32,800 bases of DNA from Spirochaetia bacterium (lineage in GTDB: Bacteria > Spirochaetota > Spirochaetia > Treponematales > Treponemataceae): assembly GCA_900769325.1 (NCBI GenBank), contig CAAGGF010000128.1, positions 1 to 32,800 on the forward strand. Reading direction: 5' to 3'. How positions within the stretch are numbered: the stretch's first letter is position 1; every line of letters begins with the position of its first letter. The position numbers were made by a program, and so were the translations under genes. This document shows positions 8,249 through 16,510 of this stretch, one piece after another. The notes beneath the pieces are model-generated. The model searched no databases and was not told the DNA's origin. It saw only the letters and a program-made list of their open reading frames with translations.

Positions 8249-8815
8249 ATGAGATTATATTCATACATAAACATAATGATTACAGGTTTTTCAAACACTT
8301 ACATAGTCGCAAACGAAAAAATAAACGAAGCAATCATAATCGATCCCGGAAAAATCACTCCACGAATAATCGAAAAACTCGAATCAAAAAATTTCAAAAT
8401 TCAGGGAATTCTCATAACGCACAACCACGAAACTCATGTTCAGGGGCTTAGAACTTTAAACAAAATCTATTCAACAAAAATCTACGCCGCCGACTACGAA
8501 ATTGCAGAAACAAAAACTGTCGTATTAAACGGAGACGGAAAAATGCGCCTTGCAGGAATGACAGTAACTTATTATTCGCTTCCAGGACATTCTGCAGACT
8601 CAATGATTTACAAAATCGGAAATATGATTTTTACAGGAGATGCAATTTTTGCAGGAACGCTCGGAACAACAAACTCAAGTTATTCAAAACATGTCTTAAA
8701 ATCAAACATCGAAGCAAAAATTTTTTCACAGACAGACACAACAATTCTGCTTCCTTCGCACGGACCGCCTACAACAGTAAAAGCAGAAAAATTTTTCAAC
8801 CTTGAATTAAGCTAA
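8249..8815 (+). CDS. MBL-fold hydrolase (glyoxalase II-like) with an altered metal motif
   Basis: A 188-aa single-domain metallo-beta-lactamase-fold protein close in layout to small glyoxalase II / YcbL-type hydrolases. It has GFSNTYIV near 13-20, the metal motif THNHETH at 57-63, PGHSADS (His114), FTGDAIFAG (Asp131) and PSHGPPT (His171). The usual HxHxDH has threonine (Thr62) where the site-2 aspartate belongs. It may therefore bind one metal, or be catalytically altered. The start is well supported by GGAG 9 nt upstream. It is translated just after the pentapeptide gene. The expected substrate class would be thioesters such as S-lactoylglutathione, but the changed motif makes this uncertain. 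Confidence 0.82.
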   Translation: MRLYSYINIMITGFSNTYIVANEKINEAIIIDPGKITPRIIEKLESKNFKIQGILITHNHETHVQGLRTLNKIYSTKIYAADYEIAETKTVVLNGDGKMRLAGMTVTYYSLPGHSADSMIYKIGNMIFTGDAIFAGTLGTTNSSYSKHVLKSNIEAKIFSQTDTTILLPSHGPPTTVKAEKFFNLELS

Positions 8816-8821
8816 AAAAAT

Positions 8822-10660
8822 CTACCTGAAAATAAGATGCACCCGGCCGCAGGCAAGACCAAAATTGTCGAATGCGTAAGAATCAAAAATTCTTGCAGCA
8901 TCTTCAAAAGTATATCCTTGAGTTAATTTTACATAATCGCACAATTCAGGGAGAGCTTTCATAACAGAACCTCTGGAAGCAAGGTGAACAAAATATTTTG
9001 AAACAGATTTCAAAGGCTGCTGCATTATATACGCCATAAATTCGTTGTTCATAAGGTAAATGTCAGACGGGTCGTAATTTAAAGACGGCTGAGACTGCCA
9101 GTATTCTGTAATAAAATCAAGCGATTTTGAATCAATCGTATAATAAACTGCCGAAACAGCATTCCTGAAATCTTCGTTTATAAAATAAATGCCGTGCCAG
9201 CTTTCATGTGAAAGAAAAGTTACCCTGTTGTATTCAGGACTTTCTTTTGAAAGGGAAATAACTGCACCGCCTCCGGGAATATAAGAAGAGGAATTCTGTA
9301 TGATTACGCCGTTTTTCAAAAGAATATCTTTAAGGAGAAGTTCCTTTTGATTTAAAACTCCCATCGGTTCTGCTTTTGTAAAAAATTCTGCAAGCGTTTT
9401 TGCACTGTAATCGTGGGCATTGTAACCGTGAAGGCCTTTAAGCTGAGAATCAGTAAGGATTTTTCCGATGAAACCTTTTTTTTCAGCAAAAAATGCAAGG
9501 CGAGTAAAAAAATCAGACTGAACCTGAAAATTCTTTGTATCAAAAAAGAGAACATGCGGAAACCTGTCCCATTCGTAAAGTTCATATTCGCTATTACGCC
9601 AAACTTCCGCCTTTGTTTTTAAAATCATTCCGGGGTCAGTTTTTAACGGAATCAAAGAAGAAGCGTCTGAAAGAGATTTATCCGAAGGTTTTAAAAGAAT
9701 TTTTGTAATCTGATTTTCCGCCTGATTTAAATTAAAAAAACTGAACGGATTATTCAGCATTGAACTGTAAATTACGCAGGAAGAAACTGAAGGAGTCCTG
9801 TAAAAAGTTAAGATTTCACCGCCTGCATTCAGTTTTATTTTTACAGGATTTTCAGAAGTTCCGTAAGAAGAAAGATGCGAAAAAGAAATTTCGTAGTACG
9901 GCATTGAAAATTCTTTTGTCCACTGAGGAGAAAAAGTCAAAGTTCCGCCTGAAAAATCAAAACTGCTTCCTGAAACATTTATTTTTCCGCCGTTAGAAGA
10001 CGAACCGAAAAACGGAATTGAATCTGTAAAATCGAAACCGATTCTTGCCTTAGTTACAAGAAAATCAAAAACAGTTACGCCCAAGTCAGAAATAATTTCA
10101 ATTCCACACGGAACATCTTTATTTTGAAGGCGTTTTTCTGAAGAAAGCCCTAAATCAAAATAAAAAACGCCGTTTTTCAAAAAATCAGACAAATTTACAG
10201 AAGCGTAAATCTTTTTTAGAGACTTTTTAACATTTCCAGAAGAATCTAAATCTTCCGGGAAAATAAAAGCAAAATTTAAAATATTTTCCCTTGAAATTAC
10301 TAAAGAAAGATTTTTTCCAGGATTTTTAATCCCGATTCTTGCAGCGACCGTAAAATTTTCATATTCAGAATAAAATTTTTCCAATGATGAAATCTGATTT
10401 TCTGAAAATTTAAAATACGCACTTTTTCCGGGAAAAACATTTCCTTTTTTTTGTGCTTTATTTATATAGAGGACTTTTTCTGCATAATCCTGATTTTCAA
10501 AATAAAGGTACGCTGAAGTTTTTTTAGGAAGCGAACAAAAAAGTACAGTAAAAAAAATGCTTAAAACAAAAAGAAAAAAAAGCGATGAATAAATTATTTT
10601 CTGTTTTTTTGAAAGCGAAAGAAAAAATTGAATGATTTTCAGATTTTTAAAAGATTTCAT
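8822..10660 (-). CDS. Membrane-anchored HExxH (gluzincin-like) putative metalloprotease
   Basis: A 612-aa protein I do not recognise by name. Residues about 21-43 form one transmembrane segment after a Lys-rich start, so most of the chain should be outside the cytoplasmic membrane. The middle (50-330) is beta-rich with no clear motif. The C-terminal part holds LSHESWHGIYF with a canonical HExxH (His485, Glu486, His489), then NNEFMAYIMQQP with Glu540, 51 residues later, which fits the NExxA third-ligand pattern of gluzincin zinc proteases. This supports a periplasmic peptidase-like domain. The substrate is unknown. The ATG at 10660 has no ribosome site. TAGTAT lies 6 nt upstream. The gene diverges from a small unknown gene and ends 6 bp from the MBL gene's stop, converging on it. 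Confidence 0.65.
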   Translation of the reverse strand: MKSFKNLKIIQFFLSLSKKQKIIYSSLFFLFVLSIFFTVLFCSLPKKTSAYLYFENQDYAEKVLYINKAQKKGNVFPGKSAYFKFSENQISSLEKFYSEYENFTVAARIGIKNPGKNLSLVISRENILNFAFIFPEDLDSSGNVKKSLKKIYASVNLSDFLKNGVFYFDLGLSSEKRLQNKDVPCGIEIISDLGVTVFDFLVTKARIGFDFTDSIPFFGSSSNGGKINVSGSSFDFSGGTLTFSPQWTKEFSMPYYEISFSHLSSYGTSENPVKIKLNAGGEILTFYRTPSVSSCVIYSSMLNNPFSFFNLNQAENQITKILLKPSDKSLSDASSLIPLKTDPGMILKTKAEVWRNSEYELYEWDRFPHVLFFDTKNFQVQSDFFTRLAFFAEKKGFIGKILTDSQLKGLHGYNAHDYSAKTLAEFFTKAEPMGVLNQKELLLKDILLKNGVIIQNSSSYIPGGGAVISLSKESPEYNRVTFLSHESWHGIYFINEDFRNAVSAVYYTIDSKSLDFITEYWQSQPSLNYDPSDIYLMNNEFMAYIMQQPLKSVSKYFVHLASRGSVMKALPELCDYVKLTQGYTFEDAARIFDSYAFDNFGLACGRVHLIFR

Positions 10661-10666
10661 AACAAA

Positions 10667-10672
10667 ATACTA
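10667..10672 (-). promoter_or_regulatory. -10 hexamer next to the HExxH gene start
   Basis: Minus-strand TAGTAT lies 6 nt before the ATG at 10660, with no Shine-Dalgarno between. A good -35 is not seen at 17 bp. If used, the transcript would be leaderless. Confidence 0.35.
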
Positions 10673-10693
10673 CATTTTTTTCTAAAAAAATAC

Positions 10694-10699
10694 TATATT
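10694..10699 (+). promoter_or_regulatory. -10 hexamer next to the small unknown gene
   Basis: TATATT lies 7 nt before the GTG start at 10707. The -35 region is only A/T-rich. It is back to back with the HExxH gene's -10 in a 46-bp divergent intergenic region. Confidence 0.3.
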
Positions 10700-10706
10700 C
10701 AATTCT

Positions 10707-11150
10707 GTGAATACAGTAATTTTGCTAAATCCAAACCAGAATGTAAGCCTCAAAAACTCAGTCAAAGAAATTTTAAAAAAAACTGATTTTAAAGACTTTT
10801 ATTTTCTTCCAGAAAGACCTGTTTTAATCGACATGGGTAATTTTTTTACGGAAGCAAAAAACTTAAAAGAAGAAATTCAAAAAATAACCGTTCAAAATGC
10901 CGTCATAAAAGATTTAAAGTTATTTTTTCCTGTAGAAATAACTTTAAAAAACAATGTTTTTTCAGAAAAAATAACTTACGGAACATTTAAAGCCAAAAAC
11001 GGCGAAGATAAAATGTTAGAAAACAAAGACTTTTCTTTTGAAGGCTTTCCGATGAACCTAAAATCTTTCAGAATCGCAAAACTCCAGAAAAACGAACAAA
11101 CATTTTCCTGGAGCATTTTTGACGAAATCTGGTGCAAGATAAAAAATTAA
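10707..11150 (+). CDS. Hypothetical protein
   Basis: A 147-aa protein of unknown function, starting at GTG. It is soluble, Lys/Phe/Glu-rich, with no signal peptide, membrane span or motif I recognise. The C-terminal half (from about 75) looks beta-stranded (DLKLFFPVEITLKNN, EKITYGTFKA). The frame is fully open, with codon use like its neighbours, so I consider it real. It has no ribosome site; a -10-like hexamer sits 7 nt before the GTG. Its stop codon overlaps the ilvH stop in the shared TTAA at 11147-11150, so the two genes converge with no space. It diverges from the HExxH gene, with which it may share control. Confidence 0.6.
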   Translation: MNTVILLNPNQNVSLKNSVKEILKKTDFKDFYFLPERPVLIDMGNFFTEAKNLKEEIQKITVQNAVIKDLKLFFPVEITLKNNVFSEKITYGTFKAKNGEDKMLENKDFSFEGFPMNLKSFRIAKLQKNEQTFSWSIFDEIWCKIKN

Positions 11151-11641
11151 CCGTTCATTACAACAGAACCGCGGTCCATAGAAGTAAGGCCGGTTTTTAC
11201 ATATTCAAGAATTCCAAACGGTTCTAAAAGCCTTATCAAACTTGAAATTTTTTCTTCGCTTCCGGTTGCTTCAACAATAACAGAATCAGGGGCAACATCG
11301 ATAATGTGTGCACGGTAAATGTCGCATGTTCCGATTATGATTGCCCTCTCCTGCCCCGGTGCCTTTACTTTTATCAAGGCCATTTCCCTTTGAGCAGTTT
11401 TTGACTTATCGTTTATTTTAATTGAAATTACCTCTTCAAGTTTTGAAAGCTGCTTTTGAATCTGGTCTACAAGGTTTTCATCACAGTTTACGACGATTGT
11501 CATTCTCGACTGACCGGGATTTCCAGTTTCGCAGACAGTAAGAGATTCGATATTATATCCGCGGCGGCTGAAAAGACCTGAAACGCGGCTTAAAACACCT
11601 GCATGATTTTGAACCAAAACAGAAAGAACGAATTTTTCCAT
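11147..11641 (-). CDS. ilvH: Acetolactate synthase regulatory (small) subunit
   Basis: The small subunit binds the catalytic IlvB/IlvI subunit of acetohydroxyacid synthase and confers valine feedback control in the branched-chain pathway. The 164-aa product shows the N-terminal ACT domain typical of the family (LSVLVQNHAGVLSRVSGLFSRRGYNIESLTV) with the effector-loop segment SRMTIVV. A second ACT-like domain follows, with GTCDIYRAHIIDVAPDSVIVEATGSEEKI. I chose the ATG at 11641, with GAGGTG 4 nt upstream, over the TTG at 11653. It follows thrA by 29 bp on the same strand. No catalytic subunit gene is in the window, so this is an orphan ilvH. Length is normal for the family (about 160). Confidence 0.93.
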   Translation of the reverse strand: MEKFVLSVLVQNHAGVLSRVSGLFSRRGYNIESLTVCETGNPGQSRMTIVVNCDENLVDQIQKQLSKLEEVISIKINDKSKTAQREMALIKVKAPGQERAIIIGTCDIYRAHIIDVAPDSVIVEATGSEEKISSLIRLLEPFGILEYVKTGLTSMDRGSVVMNG

Positions 11642-11670
11642 ACAACACCTCAAATTTATAAAAATTATTT

Positions 11671-14163
11671 TTAAATAACGCCGTTAAAGCTTACGGTTCT
11701 TAAAATATCGCCGAAAACTCCTGCAGCCGTAACTTCTGCCCCTGCACCATAACCGCGGACAGTAAGAGGAATCGGGTTGTAACGGTCTGTAGTAAATACA
11801 AATGCGTTTTCTCCGCCTTTTACGCCGTACAAAGGATTTTCTTTTGAAACCTCAAGAAGCCCTACAGAAACTTTTCCGTCTTCAATTGATGCACCCATGC
11901 GAAGAACCTTGTCTTCTTTTTTAAGTGCCTTGATTTTTTCTTCAAAATACTTGTCGACTTTTGGAAGGTTTGCAAGAAATTGATCAACTTTACCAGAATC
12001 GTCAAAATCTTCCGGGAAAAGCCTGTTGATTTTTATGTCTTCAAGTTCAACTTCCATTCCAGATTCGCGGGCAATAATCAATGCTTTTCTTGCAACATCC
12101 ATTCCGCTCAAATCATCCCTTGGGTCAGGTTCAGTAAAACCTAAATTTCTTGCACCGATTACAGCCTCACTGAACAAAACGCCTTCATCAAGCTTTCCAA
12201 AAATATACGAAAGAGAACCTGACATGATTCCTGAAAACGCCTTTAACCTATCGCCGGATTTAAAAAGATTTTGCAGCGTGTCAATAATCGGAAGACCTGC
12301 TCCGACATTCGTTTCGTAAAGGAATCTTCTGTGCATTTTGTTTGCAGAATGCCTTAACGCCTTGTAATACTGATATTTCATGGAATTTGCCCGTTTATTC
12401 GGAGTTGCGATGCTCATTCCAGAGTTTAAAATATCAAGATAACGCTCAGGTAAATCGTAACTTGCAGTACAGTCCACGAAAACAGGATTTAAATATTTTT
12501 TTTCGTGAACGAATTTTAAAATATCGTCGAGTTTAGGAACTTTTTCTGATTCAGAAAGTTTTTTACGCCAGTCTGAAAGGTCAAGCCCGTTTTCATCGAG
12601 AAGAAGTTTGTGCCCCGTTGCAATACAGATTACTTTTAAATCGATATTAGATTCAAGGAATTTTTTCTGCTGATTTTTAATCTGGTCAAGCAAAGTTCCG
12701 CCGATTGTTCCTGCACCGAAAGCAAAAACTTCGATTGTCTGCGAAGTATTGAAGAAAAACGCATGAATTGCCCTTACAGCAGTATCTCCGTCGCTTCCTG
12801 AAATAACGGCAGAAATACAGCGCTCGCTTGAACCTTGTGCGATTGCAAGAATGTTTATATCCTGACTTGAAATTGCATCAAGGAATTTTGCAGCGATTCC
12901 ACGGTTTGAAATCATTCCGTCTCCAACGACAGAAACAACTGCACAGTCTTTTTTTACCTGAACAGGATTTATAAGACCATCGCGGATTTCTAATGAAAGT
13001 TCTGCTTCAAGCACATCCTGAACTTTATAAGCCTGTTCGTCTTTTACGCAGAACGAAATTGTATATTCACTTGACGACTGGGTAATCAAAAGAATTGAAA
13101 TGCCGGCACTTGAAACTGAAGCAAAAATTCTGCTTGCCATTCCGCTCCTTCCGCGCATTCCGTTTCCGCTTACACTAATCATCGAAACTTTTTTAAGGCA
13201 TGAAATTCCGCAGATTGAATGTTTTCTAGAAGAATCAAAAGGACCTTTGCCGATTCTTGTTCCCCTGCTTGAAGGATTATGCGAATTAAGGCTCCACGCC
13301 TCGATTCCTTTTGAAACTAAAGGTGCAAGCGTTTTTGGATGAAGAACTTTTGAACCGAAAAAAGCAAGTTCCATTGATTCTTCATAAGTCATGTCATCGA
13401 CTAAAATTGCATCTTTTACAATTCTTGGATCTGCCGTGTAAACTCCATCAACATCAGTCCAGAATTCAACTTTTGAAGAAGAAAGGCTTGAAGCAACGAT
13501 TGACGCTGAAAAATCAGAACCGTTTCTTCCTAAAAGGCCTGGAACTGCTTTTTTACCGTTACCGCCAATCCATGAACAGACAAATCCCGGAAAAATTAAA
13601 ATTCTGTATTTAGAAAAAGATTCACCGTCGCGGTAAGGAAGAAAATTTTGCGTGCAGACTGAATAATCCGGGTCTCCTTCTTTTTGATTTCCTGTAGTAA
13701 CGATAAAATCCCGCGTATCAAGAAGAATTGCATTCTGTTTTTCTGATTTTAAAACTTCTTCAAGGATAGGATTTGAAAGAAGTTCTCCCATTCCCATAAT
13801 TCTGCAGTAAATTGTGTCAGGGCATTCTGAAAAAGCGACTACTCCGCTCAAAAGCTTTTCGTATTCCGTGAAAATTCCGTCGATTTTACCTAAAACTCTA
13901 TGAATGTTAAAATCAGGGTGAAGTTTTACAAGAGCATTGCAGATTGAATAATGTTTCTGCTTTAATTCCTGAACGAATTTTTCAACAGGTTCACCTTTTA
14001 TGCACGCATCAATACTGTCCTGCAAAAAATTTGACACCCCGGAAGCAGCAGATGCGATTACGCTGATTCTGTCTTTTTCTGCCCGACCGATTATAATTTT
14101 TGCTGAAGCCGAAATGCACTGTGCATCGGCCATTGAAGTTCCACCAAATTTTAATGTAAGCAT
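11671..14163 (-). CDS. thrA: Bifunctional aspartokinase / homoserine dehydrogenase
   Basis: One polypeptide catalysing the first and third steps from aspartate to threonine: aspartate kinase (EC 2.7.2.4) and homoserine dehydrogenase (EC 1.1.1.3). In the 830-aa product the kinase has KFGGTS at 5-10, GRNGSDFSA at 212-220 and WTDVDGVYTADPR at 235-247. Two ACT domains follow (about 327-385 and 408-465), implying amino-acid feedback. The dehydrogenase starts with the NAD(P) motif FGAGTIGG near 482-489, then shows ETNVGAGLP, FSGIMSGSLSYIF and DPRDDLSGMDVARKALI. I chose the ATG at 14163 (GGAAA upstream, N-terminus matching the family) over the TTG at 14220. It lies 16 bp after the nucleotidyltransferase gene and 29 bp before ilvH. 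Size matches E. coli ThrA (820). Confidence 0.95.
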   Translation of the reverse strand: MLTLKFGGTSMADAQCISASAKIIIGRAEKDRISVIASAASGVSNFLQDSIDACIKGEPVEKFVQELKQKHYSICNALVKLHPDFNIHRVLGKIDGIFTEYEKLLSGVVAFSECPDTIYCRIMGMGELLSNPILEEVLKSEKQNAILLDTRDFIVTTGNQKEGDPDYSVCTQNFLPYRDGESFSKYRILIFPGFVCSWIGGNGKKAVPGLLGRNGSDFSASIVASSLSSSKVEFWTDVDGVYTADPRIVKDAILVDDMTYEESMELAFFGSKVLHPKTLAPLVSKGIEAWSLNSHNPSSRGTRIGKGPFDSSRKHSICGISCLKKVSMISVSGNGMRGRSGMASRIFASVSSAGISILLITQSSSEYTISFCVKDEQAYKVQDVLEAELSLEIRDGLINPVQVKKDCAVVSVVGDGMISNRGIAAKFLDAISSQDINILAIAQGSSERCISAVISGSDGDTAVRAIHAFFFNTSQTIEVFAFGAGTIGGTLLDQIKNQQKKFLESNIDLKVICIATGHKLLLDENGLDLSDWRKKLSESEKVPKLDDILKFVHEKKYLNPVFVDCTASYDLPERYLDILNSGMSIATPNKRANSMKYQYYKALRHSANKMHRRFLYETNVGAGLPIIDTLQNLFKSGDRLKAFSGIMSGSLSYIFGKLDEGVLFSEAVIGARNLGFTEPDPRDDLSGMDVARKALIIARESGMEVELEDIKINRLFPEDFDDSGKVDQFLANLPKVDKYFEEKIKALKKEDKVLRMGASIEDGKVSVGLLEVSKENPLYGVKGGENAFVFTTDRYNPIPLTVRGYGAGAEVTAAGVFGDILRTVSFNGVI

Positions 14164-14179
14164 ATCAATATTTCCAAAT

Positions 14180-15088
14180 TTATTTTTCCCAAAGTTTTTC
14201 AGGATAATATCCAGATTCAATTTTTTTATTTATTTCTGATTTCACGATTTCACGGTCTTCAGGATAAGTCATTCCAAACCATTGTTCAGAAGATGTAAAA
14301 ACCTTGATTGAGCCTTTGTTGTTTTTGATAATGTCACTTGCAGCAACAGGCAAAAGAGCTTCAGTTTTTTCCTGAGAAATGTTGTTTTTTATAAAATTTT
14401 CCCAGTATTCATTGAACTGTTCGAATGCCTTTGGCGAAAAACCAAATAAATTCATGCTGACAAGTTCTTTTCCCGTCATTTCGATTTTTTTATCCTGCAT
14501 TTCGCTGATGATTTTTGAACCTTCGTAATAGATTTTTAAGTTTTCCTCTATTGAAGATAAGTTTTCGCCGTCGAAACTGCAAACTCCCCTGCTTACAGAA
14601 CCACTTTTACTCATCGTGTTTCCAAGAACATAACAAACCATCGCATGAACTGTAGAATCGTTTTGAATGGAAGAAAGATGTTTTGAAAGAGTTGAAAACG
14701 CTTCCCGCCCGTAGTAATCGTCAGAATTTATTACGGCAAAAGGTTCGTTTATTGCTTTTTGGGCACACAAAATTGCATGAGCGGTTCCCCAAGGTTTTAC
14801 GCGACCTTCTGATTTTTTTATCTGTTCTTCATTTAAAAGGCTTTCCCGAGACTGAAAAACATATTCGGCATTGAAATTTGAAGCAACCCGGTCAAAAAGT
14901 TTTTCGCGGAAATCCTGTTCAATATCTTTTCTGATAATGTATACGACTTTCCCAAAGCCGCTTTTTTTAGCATCATAAGTTGAAAAATCCAGAAGACATT
15001 CACCGTTTTTTCCAACAGAATCAATCTGCTTCACTCCGCCATAACGGCTTCCCATTCCGGCTGCTAAAACTAAAAGTGTTGGTTTCAT
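14180..15088 (-). CDS. Sugar-phosphate-type nucleotidyltransferase
   Basis: A 302-aa protein of the GT-A-fold NTP-transferase group. It has the nucleotide loop LVLAAGMGSRYGGVKQ at 6-21 (Arg15, Lys20), KPWGTAHA at 98-105 and a metal-site segment VINSDDYYGREAF near 119-131. This resembles UDP-/dTDP-sugar pyrophosphorylases, but the exact nucleotide and sugar cannot be read from the sequence. A C-terminal segment (GMTYPEDREIVKSEI) is typical of this uncharacterised clade. The start is supported by GGAG 6 nt upstream. It is the first gene of a compact run with thrA and ilvH, although no metabolic link to amino-acid synthesis is obvious. A terminator for deoD lies just upstream. Confidence 0.85.
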   Translation of the reverse strand: MKPTLLVLAAGMGSRYGGVKQIDSVGKNGECLLDFSTYDAKKSGFGKVVYIIRKDIEQDFREKLFDRVASNFNAEYVFQSRESLLNEEQIKKSEGRVKPWGTAHAILCAQKAINEPFAVINSDDYYGREAFSTLSKHLSSIQNDSTVHAMVCYVLGNTMSKSGSVSRGVCSFDGENLSSIEENLKIYYEGSKIISEMQDKKIEMTGKELVSMNLFGFSPKAFEQFNEYWENFIKNNISQEKTEALLPVAASDIIKNNKGSIKVFTSSEQWFGMTYPEDREIVKSEINKKIESGYYPEKLWEK

Positions 15089-15121
15089 AACATCTCCAAT
15101 TAATTTACTTCTTTTTGTATC

Positions 15122-15153
15122 AAAAAAAATCCGAAAAAACTTAACGGATTTTT
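15122..15153 (-). terminator. Rho-independent terminator downstream of deoD
   Basis: Perfect stem AAAAATCCG (15125-15133) / CGGATTTTT (15145-15153) with an 11-nt loop. Read on the minus strand, the stem ends in eight consecutive T. It lies 8 bp after the deoD stop, so deoD is probably insulated from the nucleotidyltransferase-thrA-ilvH run. Confidence 0.75.
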
Positions 15154-15160
15154 AATTTTT

Positions 15161-15865
15161 TTATTGCATGATTATCGTTTCAAGGGCAAGAATCATCATA
15201 TCTTTGAAAGACTTCTCTCTTTCTTGAGACGAAGTTTTCTTTCCTGTAAGAATTTCATCGCTTACCGTAAAAATTGAAAGTGCTTTTCTTTTAAATTTTG
15301 CAGCAAGCGTAAAAAGTTCTGCACTTTCCATTTCACAGCCAAGCACTCCATATTCTGCCCAGAGTTTCCAGTTTTGATTGTCATCGTAAAACAAATCAGA
15401 AGAAACCACAGGTCCGACAGAAGTTTTTATATTAAGGTCTTTTGCCTTGTTATAAGCATTGTACAAAAGTGAAAAATCCGAAGAAGGTGCATAATGCATA
15501 TTTTGAAATCTTTGATTGATTAAAGAAGAATCTGAACAGGCAGCATTAGCAATAATAATATCGAGGCATTTTAAATCTTTTTGAATTGAACCGATTGTAC
15601 CGATTCTGATTGCTTTTTGAACGCCGTAAAAATTAAAAAGTTCATTCACATAAATAGAAAGCGACGGCTGACCCATTCCAGTTCCCTGAACAGAAACTTT
15701 TTCTCCTTTATAGAAACCTGTAAAACCGAACATTCCACGCACTTCATTATAGCAGACAGCGTTTTCAAGAAAATTTTCTGCAATAAATTTTGCCCTCAAA
15801 GGGTCTCCGGGAAGTAAAACTTTATCAGAAATTGCACCAGGCTGGGCGTTTATATGTGTACTCAT
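15161..15865 (-). CDS. deoD: Purine-nucleoside phosphorylase (DeoD type)
   Basis: The hexameric PNP class (EC 2.4.2.1) splits purine ribo- and deoxyribonucleosides with phosphate in nucleoside salvage. The 234-aa product matches E. coli DeoD: STHINAQPG at the start, LLPGDPLRAKFIAE (phosphate and subunit contacts), VQGTGMGQPS, RIGTIGSIQ, the ribose-binding EMESAELFTLA and the catalytic aspartate in TVSDEILTG. The ATG at 15865 aligns with the family start; another ATG three codons upstream (15874) falls inside the -10 box. An extended -10 (TGGTATAAT) lies 7 nt before this ATG and there is no ribosome site, so the transcript is probably leaderless. A terminator follows, so it appears monocistronic. 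Confidence 0.94.
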   Translation of the reverse strand: MSTHINAQPGAISDKVLLPGDPLRAKFIAENFLENAVCYNEVRGMFGFTGFYKGEKVSVQGTGMGQPSLSIYVNELFNFYGVQKAIRIGTIGSIQKDLKCLDIIIANAACSDSSLINQRFQNMHYAPSSDFSLLYNAYNKAKDLNIKTSVGPVVSSDLFYDDNQNWKLWAEYGVLGCEMESAELFTLAAKFKRKALSIFTVSDEILTGKKTSSQEREKSFKDMMILALETIIMQ

Positions 15866-15872
15866 AAAAAAC

Positions 15873-15881
15873 ATTATACCA
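15873..15881 (-). promoter_or_regulatory. Extended -10 promoter of deoD, predicted leaderless
   Basis: Minus-strand TGGTATAAT, a perfect extended -10, lies 7 nt from the family-consistent ATG at 15865. No convincing -35 is present, as expected for an extended -10 promoter. Transcription would begin at the start codon. Confidence 0.6.
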
Positions 15882-15928
15882 CAAACAGAAAAAAAATACT
15901 AATGAAATATTTTTTCATAAGAGAAATG

Positions 15929-16510
15929 TCAGTAAAAAACAATACCGAACAGGGCACCAAGCAAAACTATAAAAATCGGGTGAACTTTAAACTTCCGTCT
16001 TAAATAAAACATCAGAAGAAAAAGTGAAATGTTCATCCAGTTAAAAAATTCTTTCCATGATGAGCGGACTAAAAAAAGTTTTAATTCAGACGGGAGATTC
16101 AATAAAATCGAAGTACACATCTGAACGGCAATTACAAAAATCATTCCGGTTGCACACGGGCGTAAAAACGAAAAAACAGTCTGAACAGCAGCGTTTTCCC
16201 GAAATTTTAAAATAAACCGTGCAATGATCAAAATACATATAAGAGACGGAAGGACTTCTGCAATTGAAGTAAGAACCGCTCCTACTGGTCCGTAAAATTT
16301 ATAACCTAAAAATGTTGCCATATTTACGCCTACAGGTCCGGGCGTGCTTTCTGAAATGGCAATCATATTGTAAAATTCGTCAACAGAAATAAAACCGCGT
16401 TCGACAATCGTCTGCTGCATCAAAGTAATTGCAACAAGTCCGCCGCCGATTGTAAAAAGTCCTATATAAAAAAAAGTAAAAAACAATTCTGGCAAACTGA
16501 TTTCAGGCAT
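15929..16510 (-). CDS. Chromate-transporter (CHR) family protein, half-size, second of a pair
   Basis: A 193-aa integral membrane protein, a single CHR domain with about six membrane segments. Family marks are FTIGGGLVAITLMQQ near the N-terminus and ISESTPGPVGVNMATFLGYKFYG. Half-size CHR proteins usually occur as adjacent pairs that work together, and this gene overlaps its partner by 8 bp. CHR proteins export chromate in some bacteria; in an anaerobe the natural substrate is unknown. GGAG lies 7 nt upstream of the ATG, inside the partner's 3' end. Membrane topology is inferred from hydrophobicity. Confidence 0.88.
   Translation of the reverse strand: MPEISLPELFFTFFYIGLFTIGGGLVAITLMQQTIVERGFISVDEFYNMIAISESTPGPVGVNMATFLGYKFYGPVGAVLTSIAEVLPSLICILIIARFILKFRENAAVQTVFSFLRPCATGMIFVIAVQMCTSILLNLPSELKLFLVRSSWKEFFNWMNISLFLLMFYLRRKFKVHPIFIVLLGALFGIVFY

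Noticed and set aside
13100..13613. Plus-strand frames inside thrA
   Set aside because: Antisense shadows of a well-conserved aspartokinase; no ribosome site or recognisable domain.
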